Source: Alphaproteobacteria bacterium (GTDB taxonomy: Bacteria > Pseudomonadota > Alphaproteobacteria > UBA828). From it: a DNA stretch of 11,544 bases. The stretch covers positions 1-11,544 of the forward strand of contig JAPYQV010000045.1 in the NCBI GenBank assembly GCA_029937205.1, read 5' to 3'. Every line of letters begins with the position of its first letter. Positions within the stretch are counted from its first letter, which is position 1. Below, in pieces: positions 1-6,060 of the stretch. The translations under genes were made by a program, and so were the position numbers. Under the pieces are notes generated by a model. It worked only from the letters and a program-made list of their open reading frames with translations. It was not told the origin of the DNA and made no database searches.

Positions 1-75
1 CTTCTTGTGGTCATCTCTCACCTGTTCCTACGCTGTCTCTGAAAGCACACTTTAGCCCAACAGTTTAAGCCTGTC

Positions 76-1278
76 TCAGCCGCGTTTACCGTCGGGCCGG
101 GCGCGCCACAGCATGGGCGCATAGACGATCAGGAAGAGCACGAATGCGGCGGACCACAGGCCGCCCGACAGATGAATATCACCATTATAAAGATGATCCG
201 GCAGAAACGGCGCGATGAGGCGCAAGATCAACGCGGCAAGGAGAAAGAAATAGGCGGTGAGGATACTGGGCCGGAGTTTCAACGTACGACCCGTATGGCC
301 AAGAACGACCCGGGTCATGACGCCGTACGTCATCAATCCAATGGCGCCGATCGTCAACATGTGAAGGCCGACATCGAGCGGCAGCGCCTCGGTCAAGGCG
401 GAGATGCCCTTGAGCGCCAAACCGATAGCAAGCGTCAAATAGGCGCCGTGCAAGATCCACAGCAGCGGGTTACGCCATATTCTCCGCGAGCGCCAGCCAG
501 ATAACCGCGCCACGCCGGCACAGGCGGCCAGCAGGGATAGCGCCGCGCCGACATAAGAGAGAGGTGCGACGGCATCAACCACGACCATGGCGGCGAGCAA
601 ACCGATGGCGAGAAAATTGAGCGGCGCATAATTGCGCAATCCCGGCTCTTCACCGCGCCCGCGCAACACATTGGCGGTAAAGGATGGAATAATACGCCCA
701 CCCATGACGGTGATGAACAGAGCCAGGAGACCGGTGGCGACAATAAATGCATCGCGCGGCAACACATCGATCTCGCCGGCAACACTGAAATGGAGCGCCA
801 AATTGCTCAGCGTCAATGCAATAAGAGGAACGACGAAGATGATATTGCGCCACTTCCTGTGGGCGATGAGCGGCGGCAGGAGCAGCAACATCAGAGCCGG
901 CAAAAAGGCGCAATCGATGATCGTCACCAGCAGCACCGGCAAGTGACCGGCAAGAGCCACCGCCGCCCGCCCGGCCAGCCACAGCACAACCAGTGCCGCC
1001 AGCGGCGCGCTCCGGACCGGCGGCACGCCGATCCAATTGGGCACGGCGGTCAACAAAAAACCGGCCAACACCGCCGGCGCATAGCCAAACAGCATCTCAT
1101 GGCCGTGCCACGTCGCGCCCGGCCAATGGCCCGGCGCACTGATGCTGTCAACCTGGATGGCCAGCCAAAGAAGCAGCGCGACCGCGCCATAAACACCGGC
1201 CAGGAAGAAAAATGGCCTGAAGCCATTCGCCAGAATAGGGAGACCACCACTTTCCGTGGTTTTATTTTTTTCTGTCAT
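76..1278 (-). CDS. nnrS: NnrS family membrane protein
   Basis: A 400-residue polytopic inner-membrane protein of the NnrS family. These haem- and copper-containing proteins are linked to denitrification and to protection from nitric oxide stress; the exact reaction is unsettled. Visible family motifs are GFRPFF (residues 19-24), WHGHEMLFGYA (57-67, with His residues suited to metal or haem ligation), GGRIIPSFT (193-201) and a conserved stretch around 306-331 that includes HMLTIG and GVMTR. Many hydrophobic segments run from residue 24 to 390, fitting about twelve membrane helices, and the length is normal for the family. The ATG at 1278 has no good Shine-Dalgarno directly upstream, and the frame is closed by a stop at 1312-1314 with no other start. 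It may be translated by coupling to the short ORF at 1275-1307. No denitrification enzyme or clear FNR/NnrR box (TTGAT-N4-ATCAA) is visible nearby, so the NO link rests on the family alone. Confidence 0.93.
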   Translation of the reverse strand: MTEKNKTTESGGLPILANGFRPFFFLAGVYGAVALLLWLAIQVDSISAPGHWPGATWHGHEMLFGYAPAVLAGFLLTAVPNWIGVPPVRSAPLAALVVLWLAGRAAVALAGHLPVLLVTIIDCAFLPALMLLLLPPLIAHRKWRNIIFVVPLIALTLSNLALHFSVAGEIDVLPRDAFIVATGLLALFITVMGGRIIPSFTANVLRGRGEEPGLRNYAPLNFLAIGLLAAMVVVDAVAPLSYVGAALSLLAACAGVARLSGWRSRRIWRNPLLWILHGAYLTLAIGLALKGISALTEALPLDVGLHMLTIGAIGLMTYGVMTRVVLGHTGRTLKLRPSILTAYFFLLAALILRLIAPFLPDHLYNGDIHLSGGLWSAAFVLFLIVYAPMLWRARPDGKRG

Positions 1279-1307
1279 GGAGCAATTGCATTCAACATCT
1301 GATACAT
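1275..1307 (-). CDS. Possible 10-aa leader ORF upstream of nnrS
   Basis: A 10-codon ORF encodes MYQMLNAIAP and ends in a TGA (1275-1277) that overlaps the nnrS ATG (1276-1278) in an ATGA arrangement. It is preceded by AGGAG (1315-1319 on the plus-strand numbering) at a 7-nt spacing, the best ribosome binding site in this spacer, whereas nnrS itself has none. This fits a leader peptide that delivers ribosomes to nnrS. It has no family, and an ORF this short can arise by chance. It could instead mean that the true nnrS N-terminus is affected by a sequencing frameshift. Confidence 0.3.
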   Translation of the reverse strand: MYQMLNAIAP

Positions 1308-1314
1308 TTTCTCA

Positions 1315-1319
1315 CTCCT
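1315..1319 (-). promoter_or_regulatory. Shine-Dalgarno for the nnrS leader ORF
   Basis: AGGAG on the minus strand, 7 nt before the ATG at 1307. It is one arm of a small inverted repeat, CTCCT-AC-AGGAG (1315-1326), so an AGGAGG also reads on the plus strand at 1322-1327. The plus-strand copy serves no visible gene. Confidence 0.4.
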
Positions 1320-1379
1320 ACAGGAGGCGGCTGAAAACTTCTAACGTTCGGCCAGCAAACATTAATTGGGAGCAACACC

Positions 1380-2135
1380 ATGGGAAAACTACAAGACAAA
1401 ACGGCCTTGATAACCGGCGCCAGCAGCGGCATCGGTGCCCGGGTGGCGCAATTATTCGCCGATGAAGGGGCGGATGTGGCGGTGAATTATCCCAACGATT
1501 CTCAATTGGAGAACGCCCGGGCTGTGGTGGCGGAGGTTGAGAAGCGCGGACGCCGGGCGGTTGCCATGCGGGCCGATGTCTCCAACGCCGACGAAACCGA
1601 CGCCATGGTCGATCAGTTTCTAAGTGAATTCGGCCACATCGATATTTTGGTCAACAATGCCGGCATCGGCATTACCGCCATGGTCGATGAAATGAGCGTC
1701 GAGATGTGGGACGAGATGATCGCCGTCAATCTGCGCAGCGTTTTTCTCATGACCCGCAAGGTCCTGCCGCACATGTATGCGCAGGGCCATGGCAAAATCA
1801 TCAACACCGCGTCGCAACTCGCTTATAAAGGCGCACCCGGCCTCACCCACTACACCGCGAGCAAAGCGGCGATTGTGTCCTTCACCCGCTCGCTTTCGTT
1901 GGAAATCGGCGAGCGCGGCATCAATGTGAATTGTGTCGCCCCCGGTGCGACGACGACGCCGATACTCGACGGCATGGACCCAGACATCCTCGAAGCCATC
2001 CGCCAGACGATTCCGCGCGGGCGCTTTGCCGTGGTCGATGAGATCGCGCCGACTTACGTATTTTTGGCGTCAAGCGCCGGCGATCATTTTGTCGGGCAAT
2101 GTTTGAGCCCCAATGGCGGCGATGTATTTCTCTAG
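1380..2135 (+). CDS. SDR family NAD(P)-dependent oxidoreductase
   Basis: A 251-residue classical short-chain dehydrogenase/reductase, annotated in relatives as a FabG-like or 3-oxoacyl-ACP reductase-like oxidoreductase. The Rossmann cofactor motif TGASSGIG is at residues 12-19, NNAG at 92-95, and the catalytic set N117, S145, Y158 and K162 is complete. The C-terminal GQCLSPNGG motif is usual for the family. Neither an Asp at the end of beta-2 nor a Lys/Arg in the glycine loop is obvious, so NAD versus NADP preference cannot be read. The start is supported by GGGAG at 1368-1372, 7 nt before the ATG. It diverges from nnrS across a 101-nt spacer, and its stop overlaps that of the small gene at 2132-2350. 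Nothing next to it indicates the substrate, and paralogues are numerous, so only the class is assigned. Confidence 0.93.
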   Translation: MGKLQDKTALITGASSGIGARVAQLFADEGADVAVNYPNDSQLENARAVVAEVEKRGRRAVAMRADVSNADETDAMVDQFLSEFGHIDILVNNAGIGITAMVDEMSVEMWDEMIAVNLRSVFLMTRKVLPHMYAQGHGKIINTASQLAYKGAPGLTHYTASKAAIVSFTRSLSLEIGERGINVNCVAPGATTTPILDGMDPDILEAIRQTIPRGRFAVVDEIAPTYVFLASSAGDHFVGQCLSPNGGDVFL

Positions 2136-2350
2136 CGCTTGTCTTCGTTGCCGCCTGACATCAGTTTACCGAGCATACGCCCGGCTTCGCGCACCGGGTC
2201 TTTTTCCACGGCAAATTCGACGACCTTGTCCGCCGTTTCCGTCATTTTTTTATCGACCACCCGGGCGGTTTGGACCGCCTTTTGCTGCACTTTCGGGTTA
2301 GCCGCAACGCGCCGGAATGCGCCCCACAACAATTGCCGTACGATGGACAT
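2132..2350 (-). CDS. Small conserved-type hypothetical protein (72 aa)
   Basis: I do not recognise this protein. It is 72 residues, rich in Lys, Arg, Asp and Glu, with a short amphipathic N-terminus (MSIVRQLLWGAF) and a body likely to form one or two helices. No signal peptide, cysteines or metal motif are visible. The ATG at 2350 is chosen because AAGGA lies 9 nt upstream; a GTG two codons earlier (2356) would leave only 3 nt to the same AAGGA. It lies 80 nt downstream of the response-regulator gene on the same strand, so it may share a transcript with it. Its stop (2132-2134) overlaps the stop of the SDR gene (2133-2135) on the other strand. The coding call rests on codon-like composition, a usable ribosome binding site and clean packing between neighbours. 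Confidence 0.7.
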   Translation of the reverse strand: MSIVRQLLWGAFRRVAANPKVQQKAVQTARVVDKKMTETADKVVEFAVEKDPVREAGRMLGKLMSGGNEDKR

Positions 2351-2430
2351 CGGCACAGGTCCTTAAATGATTCCAGTCCAAGGTGCGCCGATCACCGCCG
2401 CTATTCAAGTTATATGGCGAACCGGGCAAG

Positions 2431-3099
2431 CTAGAAACTGTCGTCAGGGTCTATTTTGCCGGCGACGATCACCGCTTCGGTCCGGTTGGTCACGTTGAGT
2501 GCCTTGAAAATGGCGGACACATGAACCTTGACCGTGCCTTCGGCCAATTCCAGTTCCTGGGCGATCGCCTTGTTGGAACGGCCGAGCGCCAGCAACCGCA
2601 TGACATCGCGCTGACGCCGCGTCAAATTGCGCGCAACCTGATCGGAGAGGCGCGGCTGGTTCAGGTTGGATTTCATCGAACCGTTGCCGGCAACACCATT
2701 TTGATGCCCGAGCAATGCCGGCGGCAAATACATGCCGCCCGACAGCACCAGGCGGATGGCACTCATCATCACATCGGAAGATGAGGATTTGGGCAAATAG
2801 CCCATGGCGCCATGTCCCAATGAAGCTTGGACATCGGCTGGATTTTCACGCGCCGAGACGACCATGATAGGCGCCGAATGGGCCTTCTCCATGAGGCTCG
2901 ACAGGCCGTTGAAGCCGTCAATACCGGGCATCAGCAAATCGACCAATATCAGATCGAGATCGGCTTCCCGCTCGGCAATGATCAATGCTTCGGCATAATC
3001 GCTTGCTTCCAATATGTTGGCTTCCGGAACAAGTTTCTGCAGTAGATAAACAAGACCAACGCGAAATACGGCATGGTCATCGGCGACTAAAAATTTCAT
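2431..3099 (-). CDS. NarL/LuxR-type two-component response regulator
   Basis: A 222-residue transcriptional regulator with an N-terminal receiver domain (about 1-120) and a C-terminal LuxR/GerE helix-turn-helix (about 159-212). The receiver has the acidic pair D7-D8, the phospho-acceptor D54 (in ILVDLLMPG), S82 as the switch Ser/Thr, and K104 in GYLPKS. A complete receiver implies control by phosphorylation from a histidine kinase. The DNA-binding domain shows the family signature from LTRRQRDVMRLLALGRSNKAIA (broken here after its core) through AEGTVKVHVSAIFKAL. No kinase gene is in the window, so the partner is encoded elsewhere. The ATG at 3099 has a modest GAGAG 4 nt upstream. The gene faces away from psuG across an AT-rich spacer with palindromes, making that spacer a reasonable place to look for its binding site; this is inference. 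Confidence 0.93.
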   Translation of the reverse strand: MKFLVADDHAVFRVGLVYLLQKLVPEANILEASDYAEALIIAEREADLDLILVDLLMPGIDGFNGLSSLMEKAHSAPIMVVSARENPADVQASLGHGAMGYLPKSSSSDVMMSAIRLVLSGGMYLPPALLGHQNGVAGNGSMKSNLNQPRLSDQVARNLTRRQRDVMRLLALGRSNKAIAQELELAEGTVKVHVSAIFKALNVTNRTEAVIVAGKIDPDDSF

Positions 3100-3252
3100 A
3101 TTACTCTCGATTTCTCACAAGGTCTGTGTGTGCTAACTTAGTTGAGCATGTCCGCAATATCGATTTCCAATTTGGGTCCGATTTCTGCCTGACTGTGTGG
3201 CTTGTTCATCTTGGCATTTAGACCCGATTGAAAGTTAACATACATTATTATA

Positions 3253-3267
3253 CCTTTAATTTAAAGG
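3253..3267. promoter_or_regulatory. 15-bp perfect palindrome, candidate operator
   Basis: CCTTTAA-T-TTAAAGG: two perfect 7-nt arms around one central T. It sits within the divergent spacer, 117 nt before psuG, and overlaps the end of a weak TTGAAA/TATACC promoter-like pair. A dimeric regulator site is plausible. Which protein binds, and which gene it controls, cannot be told from sequence. Confidence 0.4.
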
Positions 3268-3344
3268 AACTAAACAATAGTCTTTAATCCATGAAAAATA
3301 CATCTAACGGTCTGTCAGTTCCATAAGCCATTGCAATAATATAT

Positions 3345-3364
3345 ATATTTTAGGACTAAAATAT
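3345..3364. promoter_or_regulatory. 20-bp palindrome upstream of psuG, candidate operator
   Basis: ATATTTTAG-GA-CTAAAATAT: two perfect 9-nt arms around a 2-nt centre, ending 19 nt before the psuG ATG and covering the only TAAAAT -10-like hexamer (3357-3362). A site here would block or recruit polymerase at psuG. AT-rich DNA makes palindromes more likely by chance, but 9 matched pairs in a row is long. The position is too far from the upstream gene end, and the stem too AT-rich, for an intrinsic terminator. Confidence 0.5.
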
Positions 3365-3383
3365 TCAACCAAGCTTTTGCTGT

Positions 3384-4298
3384 ATGAAATATTTGGACAT
3401 TCATCCCCCTGTGCAAGCCGCTTTGAGCGCGAATCGGGCAATTGTCGCGTTTGAGACATCCCTGATTTCGCACGGCCTCCCATGGCCGAAGAACCTCGAA
3501 ACCGCTCAACTAATGGAAGCTGCAGCGCTCGCCGAGGGGGCGACGCCGGCGACAATCGCGATCCACCAGGGACGTATCCATATCGGTTGCGATGCGCCCC
3601 TGCTGGAACATTTCGCCCGCGCGGAAGGCGTGCTGAAGGTCGGCCGCAAGGACATTTCCGCCGCTATCGCAACCGGCCGGGATGGTGGCACCACCGTCTC
3701 CGCCACGCTCCATTGCGCGGCGGCCGCCGGGATTAATATATTCGCCACCGGCGGCATTGGCGGCGTCCATCGCGGCGGCGAAAAATCGTTCGATATTTCC
3801 GCCGATTTGACCGCCTTGGGGCGAAGCGCCACAACCGTCGTATGCAGCGGCGCCAAATCAATTTTAGACCTGCCGAAAACGTTGGAGGTGCTGGAAAGTC
3901 AGAACGTGCTTGTCATCGGCTTCGCGACCGACAGCTTCCCGGCGTTTTACGCCCGCGACAGCGGCCTGGCATTGGAACAACGCGTCGATACGCCGCAACA
4001 GGCGGCGGAGATACTGCGCTGTCACCAAGAGCTGGCCATGGAGAGCGCCGTGCTGATCGTTAACCCGATCGACGAAGCGTACGCCATTGACTGGCCGGAG
4101 CTGCAAAGCTGGACGGAACAGGCGGAGACCGAAGCGGCGGCGGAAGGTGTACGCGGAAAGGCGCTGACACCCTTTCTCCTCGGGCGCATCGGTGAATTGA
4201 GCGCGGGCCGCACCTTGGCGGCAAATCAGGCGCTTGCCGTCGGCAATGCTAGACTGGCCGCGCAAATCGCCGTGGCACTGGCTGCAGAGGAATCCTGA
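3384..4298 (+). CDS. psuG: Pseudouridine-5'-phosphate glycosidase
   Basis: A 304-residue cytoplasmic enzyme that reversibly cleaves the C-C glycosidic bond of pseudouridine 5'-phosphate to uracil and ribose 5-phosphate, the second step of pseudouridine salvage. It aligns along its whole length with Escherichia coli PsuG (YeiN) as I recall it. The active-site residues map to E24 (FETSLISHG), K85 (LKVGRKD), D141 (FDISADL), K158 (the Schiff-base lysine in CSGAKSILDLP) and N281 (AANQAL). The signature FATGGIGGVHRG is at 120-131. The length is normal. The ATG at 3384 has no recognisable Shine-Dalgarno, and an in-frame stop (3357-3359) rules out an upstream start; a very short leader or leaderless mRNA would fit. 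DUF2848 follows after one nucleotide. The kinase psuK, usually adjacent or fused, is not in the window. Confidence 0.96.
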   Translation: MKYLDIHPPVQAALSANRAIVAFETSLISHGLPWPKNLETAQLMEAAALAEGATPATIAIHQGRIHIGCDAPLLEHFARAEGVLKVGRKDISAAIATGRDGGTTVSATLHCAAAAGINIFATGGIGGVHRGGEKSFDISADLTALGRSATTVVCSGAKSILDLPKTLEVLESQNVLVIGFATDSFPAFYARDSGLALEQRVDTPQQAAEILRCHQELAMESAVLIVNPIDEAYAIDWPELQSWTEQAETEAAAEGVRGKALTPFLLGRIGELSAGRTLAANQALAVGNARLAAQIAVALAAEES

Positions 4299-4299
4299 A

Positions 4300-4998
4300 A
4301 TGGCGTCATATACCAATTTATCCTTCACCCGCACATGCGCCAACGAAACGAAGCCAATAGAAATTGCGGTCGAGCACGCGGTTATCGCCGGCTGGACCGG
4401 GCGCGATGTGGCGAAAATGGAAGAACATATTCAGGAGTTGGAAAAACTCGGCGTCACCCGCCCGGCGGCCACGCCGCTGTTTTACCGTGTCGCCGCCGCC
4501 CGCCTCACCCTGGCGAACGCCATCGAAGCCAGCGGCGGGCAGTCGAGCGGCGAGGTCGAGTTCGTGCTCATCCAAAATGATGACGGGCTGCATATAGGCG
4601 TTGGCTCGGATCACACCGATCGCGAAGTGGAAACCTACGGCATCACTGTCTCAAAACAGATGTGCGACAAGCCGATATCAACGGAAATTTGGCCGCATGG
4701 TGAAGTCGCGGGCCATTGGGATAAGCTTATCCTACGCGCCTGGGCGATAGTGGATGGTGCGCGGCGGCTTTATCAGGAAGGCAGCGTTACCGCCATGCGG
4801 GCGCCGCAGGATATCATCGGACGTTACACCGATGGCGGCGCGGCGCTGGCGCCCGCTACGGTCATGTTCGGCGGCACCCTGCCGGCCATCGGCGGTGTCG
4901 CGCCGGCGGATCGCTTCGAATTCGAACTTGAGGATCCGGTGCTCGGCCGCCGTCTCACGCACGCCTACGATATTACTGTCCTGCCGATTCTGGGATAA
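4300..4998 (+). CDS. DUF2848 domain protein
   Basis: A 232-residue member of the DUF2848 family, which is distantly related to the fumarylacetoacetate hydrolase fold; no member has a role I can state with confidence. Visible features are RPAATPLFYRVAA (54-66), a long conserved block from GVGSDHTDRE (101-110) to SKQMCDKPI (118-126), and MFGGTLPAIGG (189-199). The acidic and His residues in the central block could bind a divalent metal, as in FAH-type enzymes; this is inference. The start is the ATG at 4300, with GAGG at 4287-4290 at 9-nt spacing and one nucleotide after the psuG stop, so the two are surely co-transcribed. The frame is open 22 codons further into psuG, but there is no reason to start there. 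It converges on the isochorismatase-family gene with 3 nt between stops. An FAH-like hydrolase beside a catabolic operon suggests work on a small keto- or enol-acid. Confidence 0.88.
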   Translation: MASYTNLSFTRTCANETKPIEIAVEHAVIAGWTGRDVAKMEEHIQELEKLGVTRPAATPLFYRVAAARLTLANAIEASGGQSSGEVEFVLIQNDDGLHIGVGSDHTDREVETYGITVSKQMCDKPISTEIWPHGEVAGHWDKLILRAWAIVDGARRLYQEGSVTAMRAPQDIIGRYTDGGAALAPATVMFGGTLPAIGGVAPADRFEFELEDPVLGRRLTHAYDITVLPILG

Positions 4999-5001
4999 CG
5001 C

Positions 5002-5637
5002 CTATTCCGCCGCCGCGGCCTTATCGCCGGCGCGTTCGATGCGGGCGATCATCTCATCGACCGGGATGACGTTGGCAAAGGCGAGGCCGATGGTGGTGTG
5101 CACCGCGCGCTTGATCTCTTCGACCGTGAGGCCGCCGGCGGGAAAGGTTTCCGTGCCGTCCTCCATAAAGAAAACATGATAATCCCGCATGCCGGCCTCG
5201 CGCGCCGTCGTTTCGCAGCAGATATTGGTGCAAATGCCGCTTACGATGATCGTGTCGATGCCGCCCGCGCGCAGTACATTATCGAGGTCGGTGCCGCTGA
5301 AGGCGCCGTAGCGTGGCTTCTCAAGGACGATATCACCCGCCATGACGTCCAGTCCGGGATGCAGCTTGGCGGTCTCGGAGCCATCCATGATGTAGCCGTC
5401 ACGCACCGCCTCGATCAGCTCTCCCATGGTGCCAAGATTGCTGCCGTCGGGGCGCGTCACATGGCGCGTGTGGATGACCATCATGCCGGCCGCGCGGCAA
5501 GCCTCGGCCAGGCGGTTGACGACCGGCAGCAGGGCCACGCCATCCGGTGCCGAAAGCGGCGTGCCTTCGACAAAAGCGGTCTGCATATCGACATTCACAA
5601 GCGCCATGCGCGCCGGCTCGACGGCGTACTCGGTCAT
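5002..5637 (-). CDS. Isochorismatase-superfamily cysteine hydrolase
   Basis: A 211-residue cysteine hydrolase of the isochorismatase superfamily, whose members hydrolyse small amides and ureides (N-carbamoylsarcosine, ureidoacrylate, biuret, nicotinamide, maleamate). The catalytic triad is complete: D17 (VDMQTAF), K107 (LEKPRYGAFSGTDLD) and C140 (SGICTNICCET). The RYGAFSGTDLD and ATN/CTN-C-ET patterns look closest to the RutB / N-carbamoylsarcosine amidohydrolase side rather than to true isochorismatase, but sequence does not settle the substrate. The ATG at 5637 is preferred over an in-frame TTG at 5655 because GGAGG lies between them. It is the last gene of the minus-strand operon, 42 nt after the cupin, and probably hydrolyses the amide or carbamoyl group exposed by HyuAB. 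The C-terminus ends in a run of alanines. Confidence 0.92.
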   Translation of the reverse strand: MTEYAVEPARMALVNVDMQTAFVEGTPLSAPDGVALLPVVNRLAEACRAAGMMVIHTRHVTRPDGSNLGTMGELIEAVRDGYIMDGSETAKLHPGLDVMAGDIVLEKPRYGAFSGTDLDNVLRAGGIDTIIVSGICTNICCETTAREAGMRDYHVFFMEDGTETFPAGGLTVEEIKRAVHTTIGLAFANVIPVDEMIARIERAGDKAAAAE

Positions 5638-5642
5638 GGAAA

Positions 5643-5647
5643 CCTCC
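5643..5647 (-). promoter_or_regulatory. Ribosome binding site that fixes the isochorismatase start
   Basis: GGAGG on the minus strand, within AGGGGAGG, 5 nt before the ATG at 5637. It is a near-consensus Shine-Dalgarno. It lies inside the longer reading frame opened by the TTG at 5655, which argues against that upstream start. Confidence 0.7.
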
Positions 5648-5664
5648 CCTACCAATCAGATTAA

Positions 5665-5678
5665 TGCGCGATAGCGCA
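5665..5678 (-). other. Small intercistronic hairpin
   Basis: TGCGC-N4-GCGCA forms a 5-bp GC-rich stem with a 4-nt loop, placed directly after the cupin stop and before the isochorismatase ribosome binding site. No U-run follows, so it is not a standard terminator. It could affect mRNA processing or stability between the two genes, or be chance. Confidence 0.25.
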
Positions 5679-5679
5679 C

Positions 5680-6060
5680 TCACGCCGGATCGTAATAATG
5701 AATTTCGAACATCACGCAGCCGCCCTCTGATTTGAACGGGCCGTGGTCGGTATGCGGCGGGCGGCAGGCATAGGTCGGCGGTTTAAAATTCTCGCCGCCC
5801 TCGCCTTTTGAATCATTGCCGACGGTCAAATCACCCGACAGCAGATACACTTCCTCCCAATAATCATGGCGGAACGGCTCGGTGGTATAGACGCCGGCTT
5901 TGATGCGTAGCAGACGCGTGCGCCCGCCGCTCTTGTTGTCTTCATCCAGATTCCCGGCCAGCATTTTCTGCTCGATACCGGCCGGGTATCCGGGCGGCGT
6001 CTCCCACCCGTCCGCCATATCAAGTTCGTAAAACTCGCGGTGTTCTTTATCAATCGCCAT
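5680..6060 (-). CDS. Small single-domain cupin protein
   Basis: A 126-residue single-domain cupin, a fold used by dioxygenases, isomerases, hydrolases and binding proteins. The first cupin motif is degenerate (H65 and E69/E70 in FRHDYWEEVYLLSG). The second (PPHTDHGPF, with H103 and H106) and a late H121 give enough ligands for one metal ion. The sequence is typical of cupins annotated only by fold, so no reaction is assigned. The ATG at 6060 overlaps the end of the monooxygenase gene by 11 nt and has AGGAG at 6070-6074, 9 nt upstream, inside that gene. Tight coupling to the monooxygenase suggests the two act on consecutive intermediates, for example the cupin handling or rearranging the hydroxylated product; this is inference. 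Confidence 0.85.
   Translation of the reverse strand: MAIDKEHREFYELDMADGWETPPGYPAGIEQKMLAGNLDEDNKSGGRTRLLRIKAGVYTTEPFRHDYWEEVYLLSGDLTVGNDSKGEGGENFKPPTYACRPPHTDHGPFKSEGGCVMFEIHYYDPA

Larger units (their letters stand above)
3100..3383. promoter_or_regulatory. AT-rich divergent intergenic region
   Basis: A 284-nt spacer between the response regulator (minus) and psuG (plus). The part from about 3230 to 3383 is strikingly AT-rich against its GC-rich surroundings. It holds two palindromes (3253-3267 and 3345-3364). TTGAAA at 3228-3233 followed after 15 nt by TATACC (3249-3254) is a weak promoter-like pair on the plus strand. TAAAAT at 3357-3362 could be a -10 element, but it has no good -35 at normal spacing. 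I see no convincing ORF or RNA gene in it. Confidence 0.5.

Noticed and set aside
1..75. Left-edge segment after the nnrS stop searched for a terminator or gene start
   Set aside because: No stem with a U-run, ribosome binding site or ORF could be supported in this short stretch.
1315..1326. CTCCT-AC-AGGAG inverted repeat as a terminator or operator
   Set aside because: The arms are only 5 nt with a 2-nt centre, too tight for an RNA hairpin loop; better explained as a Shine-Dalgarno and its chance complement.
1279..1379. FNR/NnrR box in the nnrS-SDR spacer
   Set aside because: No TTGAT-N4-ATCAA-like inverted repeat could be found, so nitric oxide or oxygen control is not claimed.
2351..2356. 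GTG start giving the small protein two extra residues
   Set aside because: It sits only 3 nt from the AAGGA, too close; the ATG at 2350 is at 9 nt.
4234..4299. In-frame upstream ATG for DUF2848, inside psuG
   Set aside because: The ATG at 4300 has a suitable GAGG and begins right after the psuG stop; the extra residues do not look like family sequence.
5638..5655. TTG start giving the isochorismatase protein six extra residues
   Set aside because: The near-consensus GGAGG lies inside this extension and points to the ATG at 5637.
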